From: Tenrec ecaudatus
Lineage: Eukaryota; Chordata; Mammalia; Afrosoricida; Tenrecidae
Direction of reading: 5' to 3'
Assembly: GCF_050624435.1 (NCBI RefSeq)
Contig: NC_134536.1
Coordinates: forward strand, 129,774,758-129,838,757
DNA length: 64,000 nt
Made by a program: the position numbers and the translations under genes. Shown piece by piece: positions 52,783 to 62,159 of the stretch. The notes below the pieces were generated by a model, which worked only from the letters and a program-made list of their open reading frames with translations, searched no databases and had not been told where the DNA came from. Numbering within the stretch: the first letter of the stretch is position 1; every line of letters starts with the position of its first letter.

Positions 52783-53530
52783 TGTGCCAACCTGGCCGAT
52801 AAACACATGTGGGATTCATTGAAGGGCAGTTTAATTGAAGGGAGGAGAGATAAATGGCTCTGTGAGCCTCGCCTTTCTAGTTTTCTGGTCTCTTGCTTTC
52901 TGATGGTCGGACCAGGGTGCAGCTGCCTTAGCCAGTTCCCTGCTTCAGCTGGCAAGGCTCACTTCCTGCAAGACATCCATGAGGAGAAGCCACATGGACC
53001 TACCCCGATGCAGCCCTGGGTGCTGGAGCAGCCACGTGGAGACCCCTGCCAGCTCTGAGATGCTTGCAACACCACTGGATTCAAAGACTTTCTACCGACT
53101 GGCCTGTGATTGTCCTGCATTCAGTGTCATTGTTTGTGCTTTGTGAGTTTGAGGAGGACTTTGTAGATGGGGTCGGGCATATAGACTAAGTCAGACATTT
53201 GGGCTTAGACTGGACGGGGTTGGGATGCTTTCTGAATATACACTTCCCCTTTGTATAAAACTCTCTCTTAGACGTCTGAGTTTCTTTTTTTTTTTTTAAC
53301 ATTTTATTAGGGTTCATACAACTCTTATCACAATCCATACATATACATACATCAATTGTATAAAGCACATCCATACATTCCCTGCCCCAATCATCCTCAA
53401 AGCATTTTCTCTCCACTTAAGCCCCTTGCATCAGGTCCTCTTTTTTTTTTCCCCTCCCTCCCCGCTCCCCCCTCCCTCGACGTCTGAGTTTCTGTGGAGT
53501 TGTTTCCCTGGTTTACCCAGACGGCCAGTC
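52783..53530 (+). repeat. ERVL-like LTR, copy 1, split by an L1-like insertion
   Basis: Begins near TGTGCCAACCTGGCCGATAA. Shares GGAGCAGCCACGTGGAGACC, CCAGCTCTGAGATGCTTGCA and TGTATAAAACTCTCTCTTAG with the copies at 56275 and 61610. It resumes after 53478 and ends near GTTTACCCAGACGGCCAG. Confidence 0.65.
53286..53478 (-). mobile_element. L1-like 3' end inserted in the ERVL-like LTR
   Basis: Reverse orientation (T run then AACATTTTATTAGGGTTCAT). Flanked by the perfect 15-bp duplication GACGTCTGAGTTTCT (53271-53285 and 53479-53493). Confidence 0.93.
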
Positions 53531-53596
53531 TGTCTTAAGTTAAACATTATGTAAGAGCTCTCTATGGGGGATCAAACTGACACCCCAAACCTCAGC

Positions 53597-53793
53597 CCCG
53601 TTATCACTGCCATCGGCATTGACTCAGTGACCCTGCAGGGCAGGCTAGAACTGCTCGAGTGGGTTTCCCAGACTGGGGCGGCGTACTGGAGCGGAAAGCC
53701 CCGTTTTTCTCCCGAAGCACGGCTGGTGGTTTTGAACTGCTGACCTTGCGGATGGCAGCCCAGCTCATTACCCACTATGCCACCAGGGCTCCT
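53597..53793 (-). repeat. AfroSINE, full-length
   Basis: ATCACTGCCATCGGCATTGA, GAACTGCTGACCTTGCGGAT, CTATGCCACCAGGGCTCC. Confidence 0.9.
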
Positions 53794-53799
53794 TCCATT

Positions 53800-55150
53800 A
53801 ACAACAGTAACTCCCAGGGCGAGCTCGGAACCTTGGGGGCAGCGAGTTTACCTGAAGGGAAAGGACTCGGGAAAGGAGGCCGAGGGGGATGGCCGCTAGA
53901 AGTTGTTTATGAAGTTGTTTATGTCAGGTGCCTGTTTCGCTGCATATTGTTTCAGAAAAACAACAATATCATAAACAACATTTAGGGGGCGGGGCAGGAT
54001 AAAGCAACCACATGCAGACGCCAGCCTGGGCATTCATGGAGGTCGGCATGGCAGCCCGCCAGTCCAGGTGAGCCCTCCCCCCGAATTGAGTGTGATCGTC
54101 AGAAAATGACATCCTGCCGACTGGAGCGGAGGCGTTCAATGACCTGGTTGTTCCTTGGCAGGAACGGTTTTCCTAACATAGCGCTCCCACCCGGATGGCT
54201 CCCGGAAGTCCACGGCTTCCTGAGCGTCTGGCCCTGGCTGTCGGAGGGCATCTCAAGTGGCCTTGATTGCTTCCTCATGACAGCCACAGCCAGTCCATCT
54301 CATGCACGTCCACCTGAAGCCACTGTTTCCGATCACACCTTACTTCTCAACGGCTGTCCGCTTGGTCCAAGCTGTTGTTTTCCATCTCACCTGGTCTCTC
54401 TGTCCCTGAGGAAATCGGGAGAACGAGCTGGCCTCGCTGAGACGGATGGGGGTGTTTCTTGGACCTCTGTTCTTCTCCTGGAGGCCGTCCCCCACCGTGG
54501 GGCGGGCTTGGTAGCCTAGGGTCCAATAGTAATTCTTCACAAGGCCTCTGGCTCAAGGGATGCAGGGAGGAGGAGGAGAAACCGAGCTGCTCAGACCACA
54601 TGATTTGCAGGGGAGGCTAGTCCAGGAAAGGGCAGTGTCTGAGGCTGGGGAGAGGCTGCGATGTCTCCCCGCTGATCCCAGTCACCAAGAAGCAGTTCTA
54701 CGTGGAGAAGCTGGTGGCACAGAGGTGCTGGCACCCCAAGCAGTTCCTGAGCCGCAGAGGAAACTGCAAGAGGCGGGGAGAGTGGGTGTCCTTGGTCAAC
54801 GCATGTGGTGTGGTGTGTGGGCACTATTTTAAATACTCACCGTGGGAAAACCACCTCCATCATGATCAGAACTGTGCCCTGAGCTGCCCTGCCACCCCGC
54901 TTTGCCACAGCTCTGGGCGCTACAAGGGTGTGGGGAGACAGGCTCTTTTTCCCGGGAGGAGGCTCACTGGGCACCCTCCCTCTGAAGGCACTTGGCTAAG
55001 TACACAGAACTGGGTCTCCAGAAGGACCTGCCTTATGCAGCGGAGGAAAAAAACCGCTGTCGGGGAGAGTATTCGGACGGCCACCAAGGGTACTGTGGCT
55101 GGGGGTAGGGGACAGAGGAGGGATGGAAAAGGTGTATGTCCATCTGTACT
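53800..55150. other. Intergenic stretch, no supported gene
   Basis: No recognisable repeat over most of its length. A short + strand frame at 54690-54800 reads KKQFYVEKLVAQRCWHPKQF, weakly reminiscent of a LIM finger but without its cysteines. It is not called as a gene. Confidence 0.45.
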
Positions 55151-55155
55151 TGGTC

Positions 55156-55347
55156 ACTCAAAAAACCCAAACTCACGGCCATCACAGCGATGCCAACTCA
55201 TGGCGACCTTACAGGACAGGGTAGAACTGCCCCTGGGGGGTTTCCAAAACTGTCGCCCTTTAAGGGAGTAGAAAGCCTCAGCTTTCTCCGAGTGGCCGGT
55301 GACTTCAACCTACTGACCTTGTGGTTCACAGCCTGACCAGGACTCCA
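55156..55347 (-). repeat. AfroSINE, full-length
   Basis: AACTCACGGCCATCACAGCG, GGGTAGAACTGCCCCTGGGG, CTACTGACCTTGTGGTTCAC. Confidence 0.88.
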
Positions 55348-55569
55348 CCAGCCTCCTCATTCTCCAGAGGAAGATCTCTCAGAAACAGTCTCTCAAGCTG
55401 CATGCTGGGAGTGGGCTGGGGTCTTTGAACAGCCTTTCTGTGCCCCCCCACCCCCACCCCCGTAGAACATGTGGCCACCACTTTGGGGCTGAGCAAGGGC
55501 ATACTACCCTTCCACCCACGCAGTAATCAGATCACTTCTGCCCTGCTGCTCTCAGAGGGGGTGGGCAGG

Positions 55570-55680
55570 GTCCAGAGAGGGGAGTCCAGTCCATGCCCGG
55601 CTGTGCCACTGAGGAGCCTGGTGATATTGCACAAGTCACTTAGCCTTCTAAGCCTCTGCTAAGCAGCACAGATAATAATC
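55570..55680 (+). repeat. MIR-like fossil SINE
   Basis: CCGGCTGTGCCACTGAGGAG, ATTGCACAAGTCACTTAGCC, TTCTAAGCCTCTG. Confidence 0.5.
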
Positions 55681-55684
55681 CCCA

Positions 55685-55884
55685 AATCACTGTCATCGCA
55701 TCCACTCCACCTTGTGTCGACCCTGGAGGTCAGAGCAGGGCTTCCCCTTTGGGTTTGCAAGGTTGCAGCTCTCTACAGGAGCAGACAACCTCATCTCTCT
55801 CCCTTGGAGCGACTGGTGGTTTAGAACTGCTGACCTCCTGGTCAGTAGCCTAATGTATAATCTACTGAAGTACCAGGGCTCCTT
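55685..55884 (-). repeat. AfroSINE
   Basis: ATCACTGTCATCGCATCCAC, GGAGCGACTGGTGGTTTAGA, GAAGTACCAGGGCTCC. Confidence 0.88.
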
Positions 55885-55949
55885 AGAAGCAATAGTACTG
55901 TCATTAAATGCAGTGATCCACATGTAAACGGAGTTCTTGTTGTGCCTGT

Positions 55950-56085
55950 TTCAGGTAAGCGCTGGCCTACTGACCACAAGGCTGCAGGTTTGAACCCACC
56001 AGCTGCTCTGTGGGAGAGAGATGAGGCTGTCTGTTCCTGGGGAAGATTTACAGCCTCAGAATGAGTCAGAGTCAACAGGGGTTTG
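55950..56085 (+). repeat. AfroSINE, internally deleted
   Basis: CTGACCACAAGGCTGCAGGT, TTGAACCCACCAGCTGCTCT, GGAGAGAGATGAGGCTGTCT, GAATGAGTCAGAGTCAACAG. Confidence 0.75.
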
Positions 56086-56274
56086 TTGTTGTTTGTTACC
56101 TCGTGGTGAAGTGAGACTTACGGGGGACTGTTGGCGGAGTGCTTAGCCCACCATGCAGTCTGTGGACTCAGCATGACCTCCAGGCCCTCGGGGCCCATCT
56201 TCAGCCTTCGTCTCCTGAGATTTTATATCCTCAGTTCGCTCTGCCTGAAATATCTAGCTCTGAATATTACCTGC

Positions 56275-56787
56275 TGTGATAGTTACATAATCTGGTGTCA
56301 ATTTGAGGATTAAGAGTGAAGGGGTGGAGCCTAGCCTGTCAATCAGGTCATAGCCAATGAGGCCTCTGTGTGAGCATGGCCTTCCCCTGAGGATTCTGGG
56401 AAACTCCGGTATTCCTCCATGGAGAGCGGAGACACTCTCTCTGCTCAGTCCCTGGGAGATTTTGCAGCTGACCAGACACATGGAACTACACTAGTAGTGC
56501 CCTGAGCTGGAACAGCCACATGGAGACCCCTGCCAGCGCTGAGATGCTTACAACGACTCTGGATCCACAAGACTCTCCACCCACTGGCCTGGGATCTTCC
56601 CAAATTGGGTGTCATTGCACGTGTTTTGTGAGTCTGAAGAGGAATTTAGAGATTGGTATCAGACATATGGGCTAATGTTGGACTTATGGACTTGAACCGG
56701 ACTGGGCTGGGCTGTTTTCTTAATGTGCAATTGCTCTTTCTATAAAAGCTCTTTCTTAGACATGTCTGAGTCTCCCAGGACTGACAC
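56275..56787 (+). repeat. ERVL-like LTR, copy 2
   Basis: Starts TGTGATAGTTACATAATCTG; contains GTCATAGCCAATGAGGCCTC, GAGACCCCTGCCAGCGCTGA and a TATA-like CTATAAAAGCTCTTTCTTAG; ends near GACTGACACA. Confidence 0.7.
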
Positions 56788-56862
56788 ACGGGCCCTGAGC
56801 CTTCTCCCAGAGGCCCAGTCCAGAAAGAGTTTGGGCTCCTTTTTGTCTATGCTGGGGTACCG

Positions 56863-57470
56863 TGTGATGCAGAGAGCCTTTTCCTCAGGTTGTCTCCCCC
56901 ACATATATGCCAAACCTAGGCTGCTGCTTGCTGGAGCATGGGAGGTCAGCTTCCTTGACACTCTTCTCCCTGAGGGCATCGGCCACCTGGGGCAATCAGA
57001 TACTGTCTGTCCCACCTTCGGTGGGGCCCACTCCCTGCTGATAAGGATTGTGGATTGCTTTCCTGAAGGAGTTCAAGGATGACCAAGGTCAGGCTGCCAT
57101 CTTGGATCTAGGATCCGCCCATCCTGTCCCATGCGTACTCCTAGACCCTCCCCTTCCTATTGCGTGTATACCCCTAGATGATCCCCCTCCCATTGTTGTA
57201 CTGTACAACCCCTTCCTGTGACATATGTGCTTACCTGTAATCAGGGGGGCTTTGGTCAGAAACAAATAGGGTTCTCTGGTCCCCTCCCTCTCTCTGCGTG
57301 GACATGGCTGCTGAGAGCATGGCCGCCCCAGAGGTGAGCATGCTACCATAAATTGTGTCTGACTCCTTTATCTTCTTTCCTATTCTCTATGACTCTATCA
57401 TGACCTTGCTATATAATCGCCATACAATGGCACCTATGGAACCCCCATGGTTGTTAGAGGCTGGCTTACT
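56863..57470 (+). repeat. ERV LTR family A, second copy (partial)
   Basis: TTGTCTCCCCCACATATATG, CAGGCTGCCATCTTGGATCT, CTATATAATCGCCATACAAT and CACCTATGGAACCCC parallel the family A LTR at 44396-47322, but here without nested insertions. The ends are not clear. Orientation is given to match the 44396 copy. Confidence 0.7.
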
Positions 57471-58245
57471 AGTTGCCCTGAGCTGGATTCAGGTACCCTG
57501 TGCTGGGCGTCCACACAGCCCGGCAACTCTGTCCCCGAGGCCAGCTGAGATACACACACTCGTTGGCTACCATGAATAGAACAGGAACAGGAACTCAGCC
57601 GCCCACTTCCACTAAAACCGCCTACCGGACTAGCCAGGTCCAACACCCTTCAAGACACCAGGTGACAGGAGTGTAAGCAAACAGGTGCTCCGGAGGGACT
57701 GTAGACTGGAACTCGTCTGAGAGGAGCTAGGCAGCAGCCGTCCCCATCAAGCAGGCACCAGGGAAGTGACTGATCTTCCAAACAGCACAAGGCTGGGCCC
57801 TTGGGTGTGTCCACTGGCTGGTTCCCCAGGGTGAATAGCTTCCTGGGTGATAACTGGTTACGTAAGCTAGGGGAGAGCCACACAACGGGGCAGGAGGCAG
57901 AGCCAGATGGGGTGATGAAGCTCCTTATTGTTGACGTGGACCCATCGCCCAAAGGACAAGCTAGGAGTGAAAACACAGAACCGAGAAAGCCCAGCGTGGC
58001 CAGTGTCTGCATCACCTGTCCTGTGAGAAAAGGTGCACAGCATATACAAGCAATTGCCCCGAGGGCGTGGACCGTCTCGGGGGAGCACACATAAGATGAT
58101 CATGATGCTGGGGTGCCAGAACCTCCCGGAAGGGGCTGGGGGCAGGGGAGAAGGGAGATGCTAAGTCATCACTTCCTGCTTCATTTACCTTTTCTCTTTC
58201 ATACCCGCCAGGTACATATATTCCCTACGCAAAGTGGAGTCAAGC

Positions 58246-58700
58246 TGTTAGATCTCTCTAGAGCTAGACCTATACCTCGGTCCTTGGCTCTGCGTGAGAA
58301 AGAATTCACGCCAAAGCCTGGCTCATGATCCAAGTGAGTTTTATGAGAGCTAGAAGTTTCAGGTTTACACGGCACCCATAGGACTCCTCCCGACCATGCA
58401 GCCTGGCGGAAGCTGCTCAGCATCGTGCAGACAAAGCTCTCCCTCCCTCTCAACTCTGGGCTCCTGCCTTTTCAAGGATTCCACGGGGAGGTGTGGTGGG
58501 AGACCTCTGATCGACCCCATTGGCTGAATTGAATTCACCTGGCCCAGGTGGGCCGATCCAGGTTTAGCGCCCACCCATGCCTGCCGGTGGGAAACCTAAA
58601 TCTCTGAGCATGTGCAGTGCGCCACTCCTTGTTCCTGTGCTTGGCTCTCTGGGCATGCGTTAACGGACATGCCCCATCCCTACGCTAGAGCTACCTAACA
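58246..58700 (-). mobile_element. ERV solo LTR (family B), second copy
   Basis: Reverse orientation: TGTTAGATCTCTCTAG start, CACGCCAAAGCCTGGCTCAT, ACCCCATTGGCTGAATTGAA and CGCTAGAGCTACCTAACA end. The flanking tetramers (AAGC, TAAC) do not match, so the duplication has decayed or the LTR arose by recombination between different copies. Confidence 0.82.
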
Positions 58701-59165
58701 TAACAACTTTTCTAGGGAAGACGGAAAACAACTTTTCTGAGAAAGACAAGCTACATGAATGAAACGGAGACCGAGGCGAGCCATCCACTCCAAGAAGGCG
58801 GGAAATACCTTGACCTCGCTTGCAGGGCTGAGCGTGGCCATGGCCAACGTTGGCCGCAGGGCAGCTGGGACACAGTCAGTTGCCGTTCAGAGAAGGCCAA
58901 TGTTGTTTCAGTGATAGACAGAGGCACCGTGAGCCGCTGTCTGCGGCTGAGGCTGAGTCCGGAAGGAAAGAGGATGTGACTGGGGACCCACACACCCGGG
59001 CAGACTCCCAGCGAGGCAAGCTCCCTCCTCCAGCGCGAGGGAAACCCCCCAGAGCCTCCCGGGAAGTCAGTCCTGACTCTGCGGTTTGAAGGAGCCTCTC
59101 ATGGGCCACGGTTGCCCTAAGCAAAGATGCAAAGGTGAAAAGGGTGGGCGGGGAAGCTAGATGAA

Positions 59166-60205
59166 TGGACTGTGGGAGGTCAGTCGTCTTTGTCTGACTC
59201 ACAGCGACCCTGTGTACAACCCAACAGAACACCGTCTGGTCCTGCGTCCTCCTCACCACTGTTGTCGTGTCCGGGCCCTTGGTTGCAGCCTCTGCGTCAT
59301 TCCATCCCATGGTCTCCCTCTCTGGTCGCTGCCCCTCTGCTTTGGCGAGCAGGATGTCCTTTCCCCAAGGGCTGGCCTCTCCTGAGGCCATGTCTGAAGT
59401 CGGGGAGATGAAGCCCTGCCGTCGGTGCTTCTAAGGAGTACTCTGGTCAGGACTCCGAGACAGGTCCGGTTGTCCTGGGAGTCCATCTGTTAGGTAGCTT
59501 AGCCTAGGGAAGTGGGAAGTCCATTTACGCATGCCCGGGAGAGCCAGCAAAAGACAAAAGCTGGATTTTCCCGCCAGTGGGCTTGGATGGGCGTTACACC
59601 TGGAGCAGCCCACCTGGGCCTGGTGATTGCAATTCAGCCAATGGAATCGACCTGGGGTCGTTCACCACACCTCCCCCGGGAACCCTTTAAAAGGCAGGGA
59701 CCGGAAAGGAGAGGCTCTCTTGGTCTTTTGTCTTGTCTTGCTTGGGCGGTCTGGTGGTCTTCGTGGGAGGAGAGAGATCCTTGCGTGTCCCGGAGCAGTC
59801 TCTGCCAGGCCGCATGGTCAAAGGAATCCTATGGGTGCCGTGTAAAACCTGATGCTTCTTTGAACTTTCATTAAATTCACTTGGATCACGAGCCCGGCTT
59901 CGGCGTGAAATCTTTCTCGCGCGGAGCCAAGGACCGAGGCTGAGATTTAGGCCGGAGAGAGAAACCTAACACATCCACCGTGCTTCGGATGCGCTCTGCC
60001 AGCACTTCAAGGCAAGTGCATCCATTCTTCATAGATCTTCCGCATTCAGGAGCCGACTTTCCCATGCGTGGGAGGCAACTGAAAAGACGGCGACGTGGGG
60101 CCCCTAGTCCTCAAAGTGAGAGCCCTGCTTCCCTTGGGCTTCAGCTTCGTCCCAGAGCGACGGGTCATCTGATTTCCTGACTGCGGCTTCTATACGGAGA
60201 GCAGT
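59166..60205 (-). repeat. RTE-type LINE fragment split by solo LTR B
   Basis: 59166-59483 (CTCACAGCGACCCTGTGTAC, GAGCAGGATGTCCTTTCCCC) and 59976-60205 (GTGGGAGGCAACTGAAAAGA, GATTTCCTGACTGCGGCTTC) are consecutive parts of the reverse RTE ORF, interrupted at 59488-59971. Confidence 0.75.
59488..59971 (+). mobile_element. ERV solo LTR (family B), best-preserved copy
   Basis: 484 bp, TGTTAGGTAG...AACCTAACA, with a perfect 4-bp duplication CATC on both sides (59484-59487, 59972-59975). U3-type signals: CAATTCAGCCAATGGAATCG (CCAAT box) and ACCCTTTAAAAGGCAGGG (TATA-like, about 59682). A poly(A) signal variant CATTAAATTCACTTGG lies near 59868. Forward orientation is set by these signals. Class I type by duplication length. 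No coding region. Confidence 0.9.
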
Positions 60206-60209
60206 TGCT

Positions 60210-60800
60210 CAGTGGGGACCGGTTTGCTCTGTAGACTTTCACCCAAAACACAAGACGCTGCTATGGTGGTGGTGGTGGGCATCCGTTCCACAGCGGGTGG
60301 GCGGGCGAGGACCGCGGAGCAGCTGCGCAGGGAGGAGCGGCCTAAGAAGGACACGATCGAGGTTCTACAGGGTCACGGTTCAGACCCGTCTCTGGCAGAA
60401 CATCGGTTCCTAAGAGATATCCAAAATGTGGCCACCACGAGTCTAAATGAGTCCAGAACAACTGGTCATTGGGTCACCTCCCCTCAGGCCATCTCAGACC
60501 CCACCCCACCCCCAGCCTCACTCACCTCCTCCCAGAAGCTTCCCCCCTCACCTCACCCTTGTGGATCCAGCCGCAGCCTCCCACCCTTATCTCCTCTTCC
60601 CTGGTTACTCAGGTCCCCTGTGTGGGTGTGGTCACCCCAACACAATGATGAGGACGTTGCGAACTCCAGTGCCGAGCTGGCCCCTTGAGAGGGGCTCAGC
60701 CTGCAGTGAGTAGTCACACTCTCAGGTCCTCCAGCTTTGGGGGGGTTAGGAGGGGAGACGCTGGTCATCTCCCGGCTGGATGCCCCAACTGCACGGAACT
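60210..60800. other. Unannotated stretch
   Basis: Contains a 158-codon + strand open frame (60212-60688) ending in low-complexity Pro/Ser sequence. I recognise no protein family in it and do not call it a gene. Confidence 0.45.
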
Positions 60801-60967
60801 GTAAGAGAAAACCCAAACTTACCACACTGCCACGAGTCTGTTCCCACTCAGGGACACCTTGTGAAGCAGGGCCTGGGACCGGCCGCCTTTGGGCCCAGTG
60901 GGGCCCGCAAGATCGCCCATACCTGCTGATGTCACACAAAAAGAGGCGGCCCTCACATTCGAACAAG

Positions 60968-61100
60968 CAAACGAACTCATTCCCTGCCATCGCATCGGTG
61001 CTGACCCACAGTGACCCTGGAGGGCAGTTTTCCCAGACTGTTGATGGAAGTAGAAAGCCCCGTCTTTCTCCCTCGGAGCTCTGCCGGCCCACCAGGGGTG
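60968..61100 (-). repeat. AfroSINE, truncated
   Basis: CTCATTCCCTGCCATCGCAT, GACCCACAGTGACCCTGGAG, GGAAGTAGAAAGCCCCGTCT. Confidence 0.75.
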
Positions 61101-61609
61101 AGTTAACAAAATCTGGCCAGCGTGTCCCTGAACGATGTTATAAATATCCAAATGGCCTTGGAAGGAAAAAGAAGCTTCCCACGCCTGCAGGGCGCGAAAC
61201 CCTTATGAGCGCACACAGCCTCATCCTCCCCCCGAGCGACTGGCACCTTTGACCTGCCAGGCTGGCCTTATGCTTGCTTAGCCATCCAGGGCCCCAGGCG
61301 GCCGCCATCAGCGGCTCAGAGAAGGGCCTCAGGTCCCACACAGGCCGCTCTTCCCCCAGCAGCCTGAAGGCTCTGCTCACAGCAGAGGCGACTCCTGCCT
61401 CTTCCCGGCTGCCCTCTTACTCTGAACAGCCTCCCACCGCTGCACTCAGACCCGGCGGGGGCTCCGCACAGGCAGCCCTGCTCCTCTCTGATCCCGCAGG
61501 TGCCTGCTGGGGCGGGCACCCTCCTGCCTGCTGGACCCTCTCCTCACAGCTGGCCCCTCAGTGCACCCGGGGATCTTGCCCCTCCTGGACATCAGCCGGC
61601 ACTTAGCAC

Positions 61610-62159
61610 TGTGGCCGCTACATAATCGTGTCAACTTGAGACTTGAGAGGATTATGAGTAAAGGGGTGGAGTCTAGTCTGTCAGTCAGGTCATAGCCAAT
61701 GAGGCTTCCGTGTGGGCATGGCCTTCTCTGCAGGATTCTGGGAACTCCTGTATTTCCTCCTTGGAGACCAGAGACAATTCTCTCTGCTCACTCCCTGAGA
61801 GACGCTCTACTGACGAGACGCTTGGCACTACGCTGATAGTGCCCGTGCCCTGGGAACCGGAGGAGCCACCTGGAGACCCCTGCCAGCGCTGAGATGCTTC
61901 CACCGCCACTGGATCCACAAGACTTCCCACCCTCTGGCCTGTGATCCTCCTGCATTCAGCATCATTGCATGTGTTTTGTTTGAGTCTGAAGAGGGCTTTA
62001 TAGATTGGTATCGGACATATGGGGTAATATCGGATTATGGACTTGATCTGGATTGGGCTGGGGCATTTTAATATTCAATTGCTCTTGTCTATAAAGCTCT
62101 TTGTTACATACATATGAGTGTCTATGCATTTGTTTCTCTAGTCCACCCAGGCTAACACA
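61610..62159 (+). repeat. ERVL-like LTR, copy 3
   Basis: Starts TGTGGCCGCTACATAATCGT and ends TCTCTAGTCCACCCAGGCTA-ACACA. It shares GTCATAGCCAATGAGGCTTC, GAGACCCCTGCCAGCGCTGA and CTATAAAGCTCTTTGTTACA with copies 1 and 2, and is the most complete of the three. The 3' end has the TTTCTCTAGxxxACCC layout of mammalian ERVL LTRs. Confidence 0.72.

Noticed and set aside
60212-60688. 158-codon forward frame
   Set aside because: The first half (AEQLRREERPKKDTIEVLQG) looked protein-like, but no family was recognised, the second half is Pro/Ser filler, and it begins at the edge of an RTE fossil.
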